A DNA stretch of 39,769 nucleotides from Alphaproteobacteria bacterium (GTDB lineage: Bacteria; Pseudomonadota; Alphaproteobacteria; Caulobacterales; Parvularculaceae): positions 1 to 39,769 of the forward strand of contig WGLT01000006.1 in NCBI GenBank assembly GCA_016125425.1, given 5' to 3'. The notes below the pieces were generated by a model. That model was not told the origin of the DNA. It saw only the letters and a list, made by a program, of their open reading frames with translations, and made no database searches. A program made the position numbers and the translations under genes. Shown here piece after piece: positions 1-8,645 of this stretch (positions within the stretch are counted from its first letter, which is position 1; each line of letters begins with the position of its first letter).

Positions 1-1347
1 GCCGACGGAGCAGGCCCGGCCTTCGCGCCCGAGCAGGCGCGCGCGGCGAACGCCCTGATCGACCGGGCGCTGAAAGACGACGTCGCGTGGACATTCGTCG
101 AAGGGTTGACGACGGAAATCGGGCCGCGGCTTGCGGGATCGTCCGAAGAGCGTCGCGCGCGGGACTGGGCGGCCGCAAAGCTGAAAAAAATGGGTTTCAA
201 GAACGTCCGTATCGAAACATTCGACATTCCCTATTGGGCGCGCGTGCGAGACAAGGCCGCGATCGTTTCGCCCTTTCCCCAGCCCTTGCGGATCGCCGCT
301 CTCGGCCGTTCCGTGGCGACGCCCGAAGGCGGCGTGACGGCGGAGGTTGTTCGCTTTCCCACATTGGCGGCGCTGAAAGCGGCGCCGATGACAGGACTTG
401 AGGGCAAGATTGTTTTTGTCGACGAGAAAATGCCCCGCACGCAGGACGGCTCCGGCTACGGCCATGCGGTCGCGATGCGATCGGGCGCGGCGAACGAGGC
501 GGGAAGGCGCGGCGCGGCGGCGGCGCTCATCCGCTCCGTCGGCACCGATGAAAGCCGCAATCCGCATGCCGGCGGCATGCGCTACGAGGAGGGCGTCCGC
601 GAGATTCCGGCCGCGGCGCTCTCGACCGTCGACGCCGACCAGCTGGCGCGCGCGATCGAGCGGGCGAAAGGGCCCGTCACGGTCTCGCTCGACATTGCGG
701 TTGAGACGAAGCCTTTGGTTCAGTCCGGCAATGTCATCGCCGAAATTCCGGGCAAGAGCGATGACATCGTTCTGGTCGGCGCCCATCTCGACAGCTGGGA
801 TCTCGGCACGGGCGCGATCGACGACGCGGCCGGCGCAGCCGTCGTCTCGGCCGCAGCGAGGCTCGTCGGCGCGATGAAGGGAAAGCCCAAGCGGACGATT
901 CGCGTTGTCTTGTTCGGCGCGGAGGAGTTCGGCCTTCTCGGAGCGAAAGCCTATGTCGCCGCGCATAAGGCGACGGACCTCGACAGACATTATTTTGCGG
1001 CCGAATCCGATTTCGGCGCCGGCGTCATCTGGCGATTCAAGACGGCGGTCGCCGAAGATGCTTTGCCGAAAATCACTGAGATCACCGATATTCTGCGGCG
1101 CCTGAAAATCGATCCGGGCGAAAACGACAGCGATGGCGGCTCGGATGTGAGCGAGTTGAAGAATGCGGGCGTTCCTGTGGGCGAGCTTGCGCAGAATGGC
1201 TGGCGTTATTTCGACTACCACCACACGGCGGACGACACGCTCGACAAGATCGATCCCGAAGCGCTTCGTCAGAATGTGGCGGCCTATGCGGCGACGATCT
1301 ATCTGATGTCGGAGATGCCGGGTTCGCTGCGCGCGCCGGCGCAATAA
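1..1347 (+). CDS. M28-family zinc metallopeptidase, 5'-truncated by the window edge
   Basis: Likely zinc aminopeptidase/carboxypeptidase of the M28 family (carboxypeptidase Q-like), which hydrolyses peptide bonds outside the cytoplasm or in the cell envelope. The frame is open from base 1, so the true start and any signal peptide lie upstream; the first internal TTG (106) is not a credible start because the conserved '[13 protein letters not shown]' N-terminal motif begins before it. Visible zinc-site motifs are AHLDSWD (about 781-801), the IDDAAG aspartate (about 817-834), the catalytic pair in FGAEEFG (about 913-933) and the C-terminal HHTADDT (about 1219-1239). A PA-domain-like insert lies between roughly 300 and 720. 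About 448 residues are visible, close to full length. The family is certain; the substrate is unknown. Confidence 0.9.
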   Translation, partial: ADGAGPAFAPEQARAANALIDRALKDDVAWTFVEGLTTEIGPRLAGSSEERRARDWAAAKLKKMGFKNVRIETFDIPYWARVRDKAAIVSPFPQPLRIAALGRSVATPEGGVTAEVVRFPTLAALKAAPMTGLEGKIVFVDEKMPRTQDGSGYGHAVAMRSGAANEAGRRGAAAALIRSVGTDESRNPHAGGMRYEEGVREIPAAALSTVDADQLARAIERAKGPVTVSLDIAVETKPLVQSGNVIAEIPGKSDDIVLVGAHLDSWDLGTGAIDDAAGAAVVSAAARLVGAMKGKPKRTIRVVLFGAEEFGLLGAKAYVAAHKATDLDRHYFAAESDFGAGVIWRFKTAVAEDALPKITEITDILRRLKIDPGENDSDGGSDVSELKNAGVPVGELAQNGWRYFDYHHTADDTLDKIDPEALRQNVAAYAATIYLMSEMPGSLRAPAQ

Positions 1348-1439
1348 CGCCGCACGCGGGTCAGGGTCCCGGCCATTGCCGCGCGCCGGCGACTGGGCTA
1401 CCCCGAGATCTTCGAAAACCGGCGGAAGAAGAGGCGGCG

Positions 1440-2390
1440 ATGGACGGCGAGATTGCGACGAGGCGCTGGCGGCGCGAAGACATTGAGGCGCTGATGGCGC
1501 TTCCTTTCGCGGACCTCGTCTGGCGCGCCCAGACCGTTCATCGCGAGCATTTTCCGGCGAATGAAGTGCAGGCCTCGCGGCTTCTCTCCATAAAGACGGG
1601 CGGTTGTCCGGAGGATTGCGGCTATTGCAGCCAGTCGGCGCATTTCAAAACCGGGCTCAAGGCCTCGAAGCTGATGGACAAGGAGGCGGTTCTCGCCGAA
1701 GCGCGGCGCGCAAAAGCGGAGGGCGCCTCGCGCTTCTGCATGGGCGCGGCCTGGCGCGCGCCGAAAGACAGGGATATGCCCGATCTTTGCGATATGGCGC
1801 GCGAAGTGAAGGCGATGGGGCTGGAGACGTGCATGACGCTTGGCATGCTGACGGAAGATCAGGCCGAACAGCTCGCAGAAGCGGGGCTCGATTACTACAA
1901 CCACAATATCGACACCTCGCCCGAGCATTATGGCGAGGTCGTTTCCACACGGACGTTTGAGGATAGAATTGCGACATTGGAGAGGGTGCGCCGGTCAGGC
2001 ATGAAGGTTTGCTGCGGCGGCATTGTCGGCATGGGCGAGCGGGCGGAAGACCGCGTGGGCCTGCTGCTTGCGCTCGCGAATATGACGCCGCCGCCGGAAT
2101 CCGTGCCCATAAACGCGCTGGTTCCGATCGAGGGAACGCCGCTCGGAAACTCCGCGCCCCTGCCGGCGATCGAGTTCGCGCGCATGATCGCGGTGGCGCG
2201 CATATTGATGCCGACGTCCTATGTTCGGCTTTCCGCCGGCCGCGAACAGATGAGCGAGGAGGCGCAAGCGCTTTGTTTTCTCGCCGGCGCCAATTCTGTA
2301 TTCATCGGCGAGCGCCTTTTGACGACCGACAATCCCGGCGAGCGCCGCGACGTCGCTTTGTTCGAGCGGCTGGGGGTGAGGCTTGTTTAG
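1440..2390 (+). CDS. bioB: Biotin synthase BioB
   Basis: Radical-SAM enzyme that inserts sulfur into dethiobiotin, the last step of biotin synthesis, in the cytoplasm. The radical-SAM CxxxCxxC motif is seen as [13 protein letters not shown], with C56, C60 and C63. The later [28 protein letters not shown] and YVRLSAGRE motifs are all family-typical. The length of 316 aa is normal. The ATG at 1440 follows a purine-rich stretch (GGAAGAAGAGGCG). No other bio genes are adjacent, so bioB stands alone here. Its TAG stop interlocks with the TAA stop of the convergent TetR gene (4-bp overlap at 2387-2390). Confidence 0.97.
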   Translation: MDGEIATRRWRREDIEALMALPFADLVWRAQTVHREHFPANEVQASRLLSIKTGGCPEDCGYCSQSAHFKTGLKASKLMDKEAVLAEARRAKAEGASRFCMGAAWRAPKDRDMPDLCDMAREVKAMGLETCMTLGMLTEDQAEQLAEAGLDYYNHNIDTSPEHYGEVVSTRTFEDRIATLERVRRSGMKVCCGGIVGMGERAEDRVGLLLALANMTPPPESVPINALVPIEGTPLGNSAPLPAIEFARMIAVARILMPTSYVRLSAGREQMSEEAQALCFLAGANSVFIGERLLTTDNPGERRDVALFERLGVRLV

Positions 2391-3019
2391 GCGCCCGGCG
2401 CCGCCGCGATATTCAGTTGACGGATGAGAGCGTCCGTCGCCTTGTCCAAATCGCTAAGATCGACAAGCCCGCCGAGCCGTCCGTCAGAGGCGAGGATAGC
2501 CATGCCGTGCGCGAGCGACCAGACGGCCGCGCAAGCGTTCACTCTCTTCGCGCGGCTCGCGCCCGGCAAACACTCCGCCACGGCGTCTGCGAGCGGCAGA
2601 TAGCTTTTCTGCCGCGCCGCATCGAGCGCGCGATAAGCGCCCGCCCGCTGAAAGGCGGGCGTCTCCATCAGGCGAAAGAGCGCCGGGCGGGCGCGCGCGA
2701 AACCGACATAACCGGCGGCGAGCGCCCGCAGCCGCTCGAACGGATCGCCGCCCGCCGCTTCGGCGCGGGCGAGCAGCGCAGCCCGAAGTTCGCGAAAGCC
2801 CTCGGCCGCGACGGCGGCGAGCAACGCATCCTTGTCGGCGAAATGATGATAGGGCGCGGCCTGGGAGACGCCCGCCGCGCGCGCGACGGCCCGCAGCGAA
2901 ACGCCGTCGGGCCCATCGCGCTCGGCGATCGCCCGCGCCGCCGCGATCAGCGCGGCTTCAAGACCGCCATGATGGTAGGGCGCGCGAAGCGCCGTCGGCC
3001 GCATCGTTCCGTCTGGCAT
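2387..3019 (-). CDS. TetR/AcrR-family transcriptional regulator
   Basis: A 210-aa DNA-binding repressor-type protein. The N-terminal TetR helix-turn-helix covers about residues 20-65 and includes [20 protein letters not shown] followed by [17 protein letters not shown]. The C-terminal ligand domain resembles the WHG type ([13 protein letters not shown] near residues 165-177). The gene is convergent with bioB, with overlapping stop codons, and stands upstream of nothing on its own strand, so its target is not obvious from context. The region between its start and the rplS terminator is short and holds no operator that can be asserted. The family call is firm; the effector is unknown. Confidence 0.9.
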   Translation of the reverse strand: MPDGTMRPTALRAPYHHGGLEAALIAAARAIAERDGPDGVSLRAVARAAGVSQAAPYHHFADKDALLAAVAAEGFRELRAALLARAEAAGGDPFERLRALAAGYVGFARARPALFRLMETPAFQRAGAYRALDAARQKSYLPLADAVAECLPGASRAKRVNACAAVWSLAHGMAILASDGRLGGLVDLSDLDKATDALIRQLNIAAAPGA

Positions 3020-3094
3020 CGCATGCCCCTAACAGCGTTAAGGCGATCGCCGCGCATGGTCCTGACGCTGTAAAGATTCGGTTCGGACGGCAAC

Positions 3095-3118
3095 AAAAAA
3101 GCGGCCCCGAAGGGCCGC
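3095..3118 (-). terminator. Intrinsic terminator after rplS
   Basis: On the minus strand a 7-bp perfect stem (GCGGCCC / GGGCCGC) closed by a TTCG tetraloop is followed immediately by six T residues. It lies 32 bp past the rplS stop and ends the long leftward gene chain. Confidence 0.92.
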
Positions 3119-3149
3119 CCCTGATCGCGTCGCAAGGCGGGCGGCGGCG

Positions 3150-3530
3150 CTAGCTCGCCGCCTCGTCCTGCGCCTTGTTGTCGGATTTTTCGGCGATGCG
3201 GGCCGACTTGCCGCGCCGTTCGCGCAGATAATAGAGCTTGGCGCGCCGCACCTTGCCGCGGCGCACGACCTCGACGGAGTCGACAAGCGGCGAATAGACC
3301 GGGAAGACCCGCTCGACGCCCTCGCCGAAGGAGATTTTGCGCACGGTGAAGCTTTCATTCAGCCCGCCGCCCGACCGTCCGATGCACACGCCCTCATAGG
3401 CCTGGATCCGCTCGCGGTCGCCTTCGCGCACTTTGACATTCACCTTGACGGTGTCGCCCGGCGCGAAGTCGGGAAGTTTCTTCCCAAGCTCGGCGATATG
3501 CTCTTTTTCGAGCTCCTCGATGATGTTCAT
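3150..3530 (-). CDS. rplS: 50S ribosomal protein L19
   Basis: L19 sits at the 30S-50S interface. The 126-aa protein starts [12 protein letters not shown] and carries the family signatures [28 protein letters not shown] and [16 protein letters not shown]. The open frame extends 39 codons further upstream into trmD, but ATG 3530 matches the family N-terminus. A short acidic C-terminal tail ([11 protein letters not shown]) is typical of alphaproteobacterial L19. It follows trmD with a one-base gap, so the two are co-transcribed and probably translationally coupled. Confidence 0.98.
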   Translation of the reverse strand: MNIIEELEKEHIAELGKKLPDFAPGDTVKVNVKVREGDRERIQAYEGVCIGRSGGGLNESFTVRKISFGEGVERVFPVYSPLVDSVEVVRRGKVRRAKLYYLRERRGKSARIAEKSDNKAQDEAAS

Positions 3531-3531
3531 G

Positions 3532-4251
3532 TCACGCGTCCTTGTTCTTGCCGCGCCGGATAGGACCGTTTTCGGAATACCTCTTCCAGAGGTCCGGTCG
3601 TCGCGTCCGCGTTGTTTCTTCCGCCTTTTCGCGCCGCCACGCCGCAATCTTCTTATGATCGCCGGACGTTAAAACGGCTGGAATTTCAAGTCCTTCGAAG
3701 GTCTTCGGCCGGGTGTATTGCGGATATTCCAGCAAGCCCTGCTCGAAGCTTTCCTCGGCCGCCGAGGAAGGCGAGCCCAATACCTTAGGGATCAGCCTGA
3801 CGCAAGCCTCGACAAGGGCCATGGCGGCGATTTCCCCGCCCGCCAGCACAAAGTCCCCGATTGAGATCTCCTCGATTCCCCGCGCCTCGATGAGGCGCTG
3901 GTCGATCCCTTCAAACCGTCCGGCGATGGCGACAAGGCCGGGTCCGGCGCTCAATGCGCGGGCCCGGTCTTGTGTGAACGGCGTTCCGCGCGGACTGAGC
4001 GCGAGGACGGGCCGTCCGGCGAGCGCGACCGAATCGAGCGCAGCCGCCAGAATGTCCGCCCGCATCACCATGCCCGGGCCGCCGCCGGCCGGCGTGTCGT
4101 CGACAGAACGATAGGCGTTGTCGGAGAAAGCGCGAATGTCGACGGTCTCCAGCGCCCACAGCCCTTGACCGCGCGCTCGCCCGAGCACCGAGGCGTCGAG
4201 AGGCCCCGGAAAGAGCTCGGGAAAAAGCGTCAATATGGTCGCGGTCCACAT
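3532..4251 (-). CDS. trmD: tRNA (guanine-37-N1)-methyltransferase TrmD
   Basis: SPOUT-class methyltransferase that makes m1G37 in tRNAs reading CNN-type codons, preventing +1 frameshifts. The N-terminus [16 protein letters not shown] selects ATG 4251 over an upstream in-frame ATG at 4269. The trefoil-knot S-adenosylmethionine motifs [19 protein letters not shown] and [11 protein letters not shown] are present, followed by the YPQYTRP linker and the [10 protein letters not shown]-terminal domain. The 239-aa length is normal. Its usual partner rimM is upstream but separated by about 205 bp containing a dispersed repeat; rplS follows after one base. Confidence 0.97.
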   Translation of the reverse strand: MWTATILTLFPELFPGPLDASVLGRARGQGLWALETVDIRAFSDNAYRSVDDTPAGGGPGMVMRADILAAALDSVALAGRPVLALSPRGTPFTQDRARALSAGPGLVAIAGRFEGIDQRLIEARGIEEISIGDFVLAGGEIAAMALVEACVRLIPKVLGSPSSAAEESFEQGLLEYPQYTRPKTFEGLEIPAVLTSGDHKKIAAWRREKAEETTRTRRPDLWKRYSENGPIRRGKNKDA

Positions 4252-4311
4252 GGCGGCAGTGGATGGCATGGAGGAAGCGGGAAGGGAAGCGGGGCGGACA
4301 GTCGCCCGCCC

Positions 4312-4359
4312 CCTCCGTCATCCCGTGCGCGCTGCGGCATGAAATGCCGCTGCGCAGAC
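4312..4359. repeat. 48-bp dispersed repeat, copy 1 (rimM-trmD gap)
   Basis: This segment matches the reverse complement of 17409-17456 at 45 of 48 positions. It contains a near-palindrome around GCGGCATGAAATGCCGC. It lies in the 205-bp non-coding gap that separates rimM from trmD. It resembles short intergenic palindromic (REP-like) repeats of Hyphomicrobiales; the mechanism of spread is unknown. Confidence 0.75.
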
Positions 4360-4456
4360 ATCGGGATTCAGCAAACAGCGTCCATCAAGCGTAGCGCAAT
4401 GCGCCATTCTATCTTCGAAAGGCGCCTTGCGCCGCCGGCTTAATGCGCCCTATGCC

Positions 4457-5113
4457 TCACGCATCCTCCTCCCTCATCGCGTCGAGATCGACGCCGACAT
4501 CGTCGCTGACGATTTCGCCCGTCTCGTCGGAGATAATCGGTTCTTTTTTTTCTGCGCGCTTTTTCGTCGTCTTGCGCGCGGGCTCGTCCTCCTCGGCGCT
4601 GATCTCCTCCAGCGCGGCGGCGGCGACAGTCAAAATTCCGCCGGCGAGATCGACCGCGGCGATCGCCTCTTTCGTGAAGGGCAGCATCACCGTTCCCTTC
4701 GCGCCCGGCACGCTTTCAAGTTCGATCACGTCGCCCGCGCCGAAATTATAAACCGCGCCGACGCGGCCGAGCGGCGCGCCACCCGCAGTTTGCGCGCAAA
4801 GTCCGATGAGGTCTTCGACGTAAAATTCGTCTTCGTCAGTCGCCGGAAGAGCCGCGCGATCGACATAAAGCCTTTCGCCTTTAAGGGGTTCAGCGTCATT
4901 GCGCGAGAGGATCTCCGCCGCCCGCGCAATCACGAGATCAGGCTTCAGGATACGGACGATCTTGAGAGAAAGAGACCGCCCGCCCGCCGTTTTGACAGGG
5001 CCGTAAGCGGCGATGTCTTCGGCGCTGTCCGTGAATGTCTTCACCTTGAACTCGCCCCTGACGCCATGCGCGCCCGCGATCGCGCCGAGACAAATGCGTT
5101 TGTTATCCGTCAT
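4457..5113 (-). CDS. rimM: 16S rRNA processing protein RimM
   Basis: Maturation factor for the 30S head that binds S19. The N-terminal beta-barrel begins KRICLGAIAGAHGVRGEFKV and the PRC-barrel domain carries DEFYVEDLIGL and LPFTKEAI. ATG 5113 (MTDNKRICLG) is chosen because it overlaps the stop of the upstream MFS gene as ATGA. The 218-aa protein has an unusual acidic, lysine-mixed C-terminal extension of about 45 residues (EEDEPARKTTKKRAEKKEP and onward) beyond the usual RimM end. No rpsP is seen directly upstream, unlike the common rpsP-rimM-trmD-rplS order. Confidence 0.95.
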   Translation of the reverse strand: MTDNKRICLGAIAGAHGVRGEFKVKTFTDSAEDIAAYGPVKTAGGRSLSLKIVRILKPDLVIARAAEILSRNDAEPLKGERLYVDRAALPATDEDEFYVEDLIGLCAQTAGGAPLGRVGAVYNFGAGDVIELESVPGAKGTVMLPFTKEAIAAVDLAGGILTVAAAALEEISAEEDEPARKTTKKRAEKKEPIISDETGEIVSDDVGVDLDAMREEDA

Positions 5114-6342
5114 CTCGTCCCCCGCGTCTCGAACAAGCGCCCCTTCTCCGTCCACAGAGCGACCGCGAAGGCGGCGATGCCGAGAAGGGCGAAGCCGGCG
5201 ACGATCGGCAGCGTCGTGCCGTCGTAAAGGCGGCCGATGATTCCGCCGAGAAGCCCCGCGACAGTCGTGCCCGCAAATCCGTTCGCCGCTGCGGCCGCGC
5301 CCGCCATATGGCCCATGGGTTCAAGCGCCAGCGCGCTCGCATTCGGGCCGATGAGCCCAAGCGCGAAAAACGATACGCCGGTGAACAGAATGAAAAACGC
5401 CAGGCTGTCGCCGATCGTCGCGACGATAGCGAGGTGGATGAGATTGGCGAGAACGAAGGCGAGGAGGGCGCCGTGGAGCAGGCGCCGCATCCCGACGCGC
5501 CCGACCAGGCGCGCGTTCGACAGCGTCGCGCAGGCGAGCGCGCCCGCGACGGCGGCGAATGCGAGCGGGAAACGATCGCCGAGGCCAAAGGTGTCGACGA
5601 AGATCTGTTCGGAGGCGCTGACATAGCCGAAGAGCGCGCCAAAGGTCAGCGCGGCGATCAGCGTATAGCCGATGGCGATGCGATTGCGCACGAAAGTCCA
5701 GTAAAGCCCGGCGGTCTCGCGCGCATTGAGGGGGTGACGGTCTTCTTTCGCCATCGTCTCCGGCACGCGCCAGAAACACCAGAGCAGGAGAACGACGCCG
5801 TATAGCAGCAGCGCGAGGAAGATCCCGCGCCAGGGGGCGGCGAACAGAATAAGCTGGCCGAAGCTGGGCGCGAGGATCGGCGCCGCCATGAAAATCGTGA
5901 TCGCCAGCGACATGACTTCCGCCATGCGCCGGCCGGAAGTCTCGTCGCGCACGATGGCGATAATCGAGACTCGCGTCGCCGCCGTCGCAACGCCCTGAAA
6001 GGCGCGCGCGGCGAGGAGCAGCATGAAGTTTCCCGCCGCCACGGACAGGGCCGAGCCCGCGATGTAGCCGACGAGCGACCAGAGAAGGACCCGCCGCCTG
6101 CCGAAATGATCGACAACGGGCCCGAAAAACAGCTGCGCGACGCCATTGCCGACGACATAGACGACGACGATCAGCTGCCGGTCGTTTTCGCTCGCCGCGC
6201 CGAGCGCCCTGCCGATTACGCCGATCGCCGGAAGCATCATGTCGATGGCGAGCGAATTCAGCGCCATCGCCGCCGCAGTGACGGCGACAAGCTCCGGAAA
6301 GGAAAGGCGCGATTTCGCGGCTGGCGGCGCGTGAATATTCAT
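5110..6342 (-). CDS. MFS transporter, Bcr/CflA-like drug efflux (DHA1)
   Basis: A 410-aa inner-membrane proton-driven transporter with about 12 hydrophobic segments. The MFS motif A appears as GPVVDHFGRRRVLL after helix 2, and the N-terminal SLAIDMMLPAIGVIG matches Bcr/CflA efflux proteins. ATG 6342 (MNIHAPPAAK) is preferred to an upstream in-frame codon at 6378. Its TGA overlaps the rimM ATG by 4 bp, and its start lies 46 bp past zapE, so it sits in the middle of a leftward operon-like chain that begins with arsenic genes. Whether it exports an arsenical, an antibiotic or a metabolite cannot be read from sequence. Confidence 0.9.
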   Translation of the reverse strand: MNIHAPPAAKSRLSFPELVAVTAAAMALNSLAIDMMLPAIGVIGRALGAASENDRQLIVVVYVVGNGVAQLFFGPVVDHFGRRRVLLWSLVGYIAGSALSVAAGNFMLLLAARAFQGVATAATRVSIIAIVRDETSGRRMAEVMSLAITIFMAAPILAPSFGQLILFAAPWRGIFLALLLYGVVLLLWCFWRVPETMAKEDRHPLNARETAGLYWTFVRNRIAIGYTLIAALTFGALFGYVSASEQIFVDTFGLGDRFPLAFAAVAGALACATLSNARLVGRVGMRRLLHGALLAFVLANLIHLAIVATIGDSLAFFILFTGVSFFALGLIGPNASALALEPMGHMAGAAAAANGFAGTTVAGLLGGIIGRLYDGTTLPIVAGFALLGIAAFAVALWTEKGRLFETRGTR

Positions 6343-6388
6343 GCGCCATCCGATAGGCGGGCGCGCGGGCCCGCGCAAGCGACAGTCC

Positions 6389-7522
6389 TCACGCGTTCGC
6401 CGCTTTTGGCGTGCGCTCGGCTCCGAGATAGTCGGCCGAGCGCATTTCGAGAAGGCGCGAGACCGTGCGCCCGAAATCGACCGCGCCGTCGCCGGCAGGG
6501 TAAAGATCCGCCGGCTCTCCGTCCGCAGAACAGACGAGTTTCGTGCGCGTGTCGTAAAGCGCGTCGATCAGATTGATGAAGCGTCGCGCCGCGTCGCGCA
6601 TGTCGGGGCTCATGCGCGGGATTCGGTCGATGAAGATCGCGCCATACCGGCGCGCGATCGCGAGATAGTCCGCCGCGCCGAGCGGCTTTTGGCAAAGGTC
6701 GCGGAAATGGAAGCGCGCCGCGTCGCGCGCGACGCGGGGAATGATCAGCATGCGCCCCTGCACGTAAAGTTTTTCCTCACGCTCGCGCGCGCCGCAAATA
6801 AGCTGCGCCCAGGCGTCGTCCATCGCTTCGTCGGCGTCCGGGCCGAGCGGGCGATAATAGACCGGCGCGCCGGTGAGCCTTGCGAGGCGGTAATCGCGGG
6901 CGGCTTCCAGCTCAAGAACGTCCAGCCGGCTTTTCAGCATGTCGATAAAGGGCAGGAAGAGCTGGCGGTTGATGCCGTCCCAATAGAGCTCGTCGGGCGG
7001 ACGGTTCGACGTCGCGACGACAACGAGCCCGCGCGCGAACAGCGCATCGAAGAGGCGGCCGAGAATCATCGCGTCGGCGATGTCGCGGACCTGAAATTCG
7101 TCGAGGCAGAGCAGTTTTGTCTCGTCGGTGATCTCGAAGGCGACGGGCGGCATCGGATCGTCGATGGATTTTGGGTTGGTGCCCGGGGCCCGCTTTCGCT
7201 TGCGCGCATCGAGCGCGCGAAATCGGGCGATGCGTTCATGCGTCTCGGCCATGAATTCATGGAAATGGACGCGCCGCTTCGCGCGCGCGGCGGAATTGTT
7301 AAAGAAGATATCCATCAGCAGCGACTTGCCGCGTCCGACTTCGCCCCAGAGATAAACGCCTCTCGGCGCGGGCTGCGGGCCGGCGAACAGACGAAAGCGG
7401 CGCGCGCGCGCAAGCGCGTCCTCGAGCGCTTGCAGGCGCTCGGCCGCCCGCTCTTGCGCAGGGTCGGGCTCGAGCGCGCCCGCCGCGACGAGCGCGCGAT
7501 ATCGGTGAAGGGGCCCCCTCAT
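6389..7522 (-). CDS. zapE: Cell division ATPase ZapE (AFG1/LACE1 family)
   Basis: P-loop ATPase that associates with the Z ring in bacteria; the mitochondrial homologue is AFG1/LACE1. The 377-aa protein shows Walker A as GEVGRGKS (residues 60-67), Walker B as LLCLDEFQVRD (D141/E142) and the sensor-like VATSNRPPDELYWDG. The family usually has GGVGRGKT in Walker A, so two substitutions are conservative variants. The ATG overlaps the aquaporin stop by 4 bp (7519-7522). In other Hyphomicrobiales zapE commonly stands near TCA-cycle genes; here it rides behind an arsenic module. Confidence 0.95.
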   Translation of the reverse strand: MRGPLHRYRALVAAGALEPDPAQERAAERLQALEDALARARRFRLFAGPQPAPRGVYLWGEVGRGKSLLMDIFFNNSAARAKRRVHFHEFMAETHERIARFRALDARKRKRAPGTNPKSIDDPMPPVAFEITDETKLLCLDEFQVRDIADAMILGRLFDALFARGLVVVATSNRPPDELYWDGINRQLFLPFIDMLKSRLDVLELEAARDYRLARLTGAPVYYRPLGPDADEAMDDAWAQLICGAREREEKLYVQGRMLIIPRVARDAARFHFRDLCQKPLGAADYLAIARRYGAIFIDRIPRMSPDMRDAARRFINLIDALYDTRTKLVCSADGEPADLYPAGDGAVDFGRTVSRLLEMRSADYLGAERTPKAANA

Positions 7523-8205
7523 TCGGCGGGTGTATAGCCTTTGGCGGGGGCTGCGAAAAGCCAGGAGGCGAGCCCTGTCGCGAGGGCGGCGGCGGCGAGC
7601 TGGGAGGCGATGAACATCGGCGCGTCGGCGGGCATGATGCCGGCGAAAGTGTCAGTCATCGTGCGCGCAATCGTGACGGCCGGGTTCGCAAAGGACGTCG
7701 ACGAGGTAAACCAGTATCCGGCCGTGATGAAGAGGCCGACGGCGTAGGCGACCGAGTCGGGCCGAAACCGCGCCGCGCCCAGGATCGTCAGAACAAGGCC
7801 GAATGTCGCCGTCGCTTCGCCGAGCGCCTGGCCAAGCCCGGCGCGCGCTTTGACGCTTTGCTCAAGCAGCGGCAAGTCGAACATCGCATGAGCGAGAAAC
7901 ACCCCGGCGACGCCGCCGATAATCTGTACGCTAACATAAAGGGCGGCTTCGGAAAGGGCGATTTCCCGGCGCAGGTGAAAGGCGAGGGTGACGGCCGGAT
8001 TGAAATGGGCGCCGGAGACGGGCCCGAACATCAGAATGAGAATGACGAGGCCCGCGCCGGTCGCAATCGTATTGCCGAGCAGCGCGATCGCCGCGTTTCC
8101 GCCGGCGAGGTTTTCGCCCATGACGCCTGAACCGACCACCACGGCGAGGAGCAGCGCAGTCCCGATAAATTCAGCCGCGAGGCGCTGGGGGCGCGAGAAA
8201 GTCAT
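7519..8205 (-). CDS. Aquaporin-family channel (MIP), arsenic-operon type
   Basis: A 228-aa membrane channel with six hydrophobic helices and both half-helix motifs: HFNPAVTLAF (N69-P-A71) and SFANPAVTIAR (N174-P-A176, R181). ATG 8205 overlaps the arsC stop as ATGA; a longer open frame upstream lies inside arsC and is not coding. Position directly after arsC matches the known AqpS arrangement of Sinorhizobium meliloti, where arsenate entering the cell is reduced by ArsC and arsenite leaves downhill through the channel. The function as an arsenite conduit is inferred from context. Confidence 0.93.
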   Translation of the reverse strand: MTFSRPQRLAAEFIGTALLLAVVVGSGVMGENLAGGNAAIALLGNTIATGAGLVILILMFGPVSGAHFNPAVTLAFHLRREIALSEAALYVSVQIIGGVAGVFLAHAMFDLPLLEQSVKARAGLGQALGEATATFGLVLTILGAARFRPDSVAYAVGLFITAGYWFTSSTSFANPAVTIARTMTDTFAGIMPADAPMFIASQLAAAALATGLASWLFAAPAKGYTPAE

Positions 8206-8645
8206 GCCGCTTCGCTTTCGAGAAACGCGTCTATCCGGCTGCGGATGGACTGAAAAACGTCTTCGAAAGCCGCGCGCTTTTCGGCGTCGTCGCCCCGAAC
8301 GGCGGCCGGATCGGGAAAGCTCCAGTGCAGTTTTCGAATCGGCCGGCCGGGGCGCGCCGGAAAAACAGGGCATATCTCGCCGGCCGCGTTGTCGCAGACG
8401 GTGACGACGACGTCGAGTTGCGGCGCGTCGGCGCCGGCGAATTCGTCCCAGCTCTTCGAGCGCGGCGCGCGCGCCTCGATCCCGTGGCTGGCGAGCGTCG
8501 CAAGCGCCAGGGGGTTTGGCCGTCCGGTCGGGTGAGAGCCCGCCGAGAAAGCGCGCCAGCGTCCTGCGCCGGCGGCGTTCATATAAGCCTCCGCCATGAT
8601 CGAGCGCGCCGAATTGCCGGTGCACAGGAAGAGGATGGTCTTCAC
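8202..8645 (-). CDS. arsC: Arsenate reductase ArsC, low-molecular-weight phosphatase fold
   Basis: Reduces arsenate to arsenite in the cytoplasm. The phosphatase-type active-site loop is CTGNSARS (C8 and R14, CX5R) at the N-terminus, and the redox cysteines C84 and C92 appear in VCDNAAGEICPVFP. The chosen start is GTG 8645, which forms a GTGA overlap with the upstream stop and places the C-loop at the expected distance; an in-frame ATG at 8678 would lie inside the upstream gene. At 147 aa the length fits the thioredoxin-fold-independent ArsC class. It is operonic with the ArsR fusion and the aquaporin. Confidence 0.95.
   Translation of the reverse strand: MKTILFLCTGNSARSIMAEAYMNAAGAGRWRAFSAGSHPTGRPNPLALATLASHGIEARAPRSKSWDEFAGADAPQLDVVVTVCDNAAGEICPVFPARPGRPIRKLHWSFPDPAAVRGDDAEKRAAFEDVFQSIRSRIDAFLESEAA

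Noticed and set aside
3530-3647. Upstream extension of rplS by 39 codons to 3647.
   Set aside because: The extension lies inside trmD, is arginine-rich and absent from the L19 family; ATG 3530 gives the normal N-terminus.
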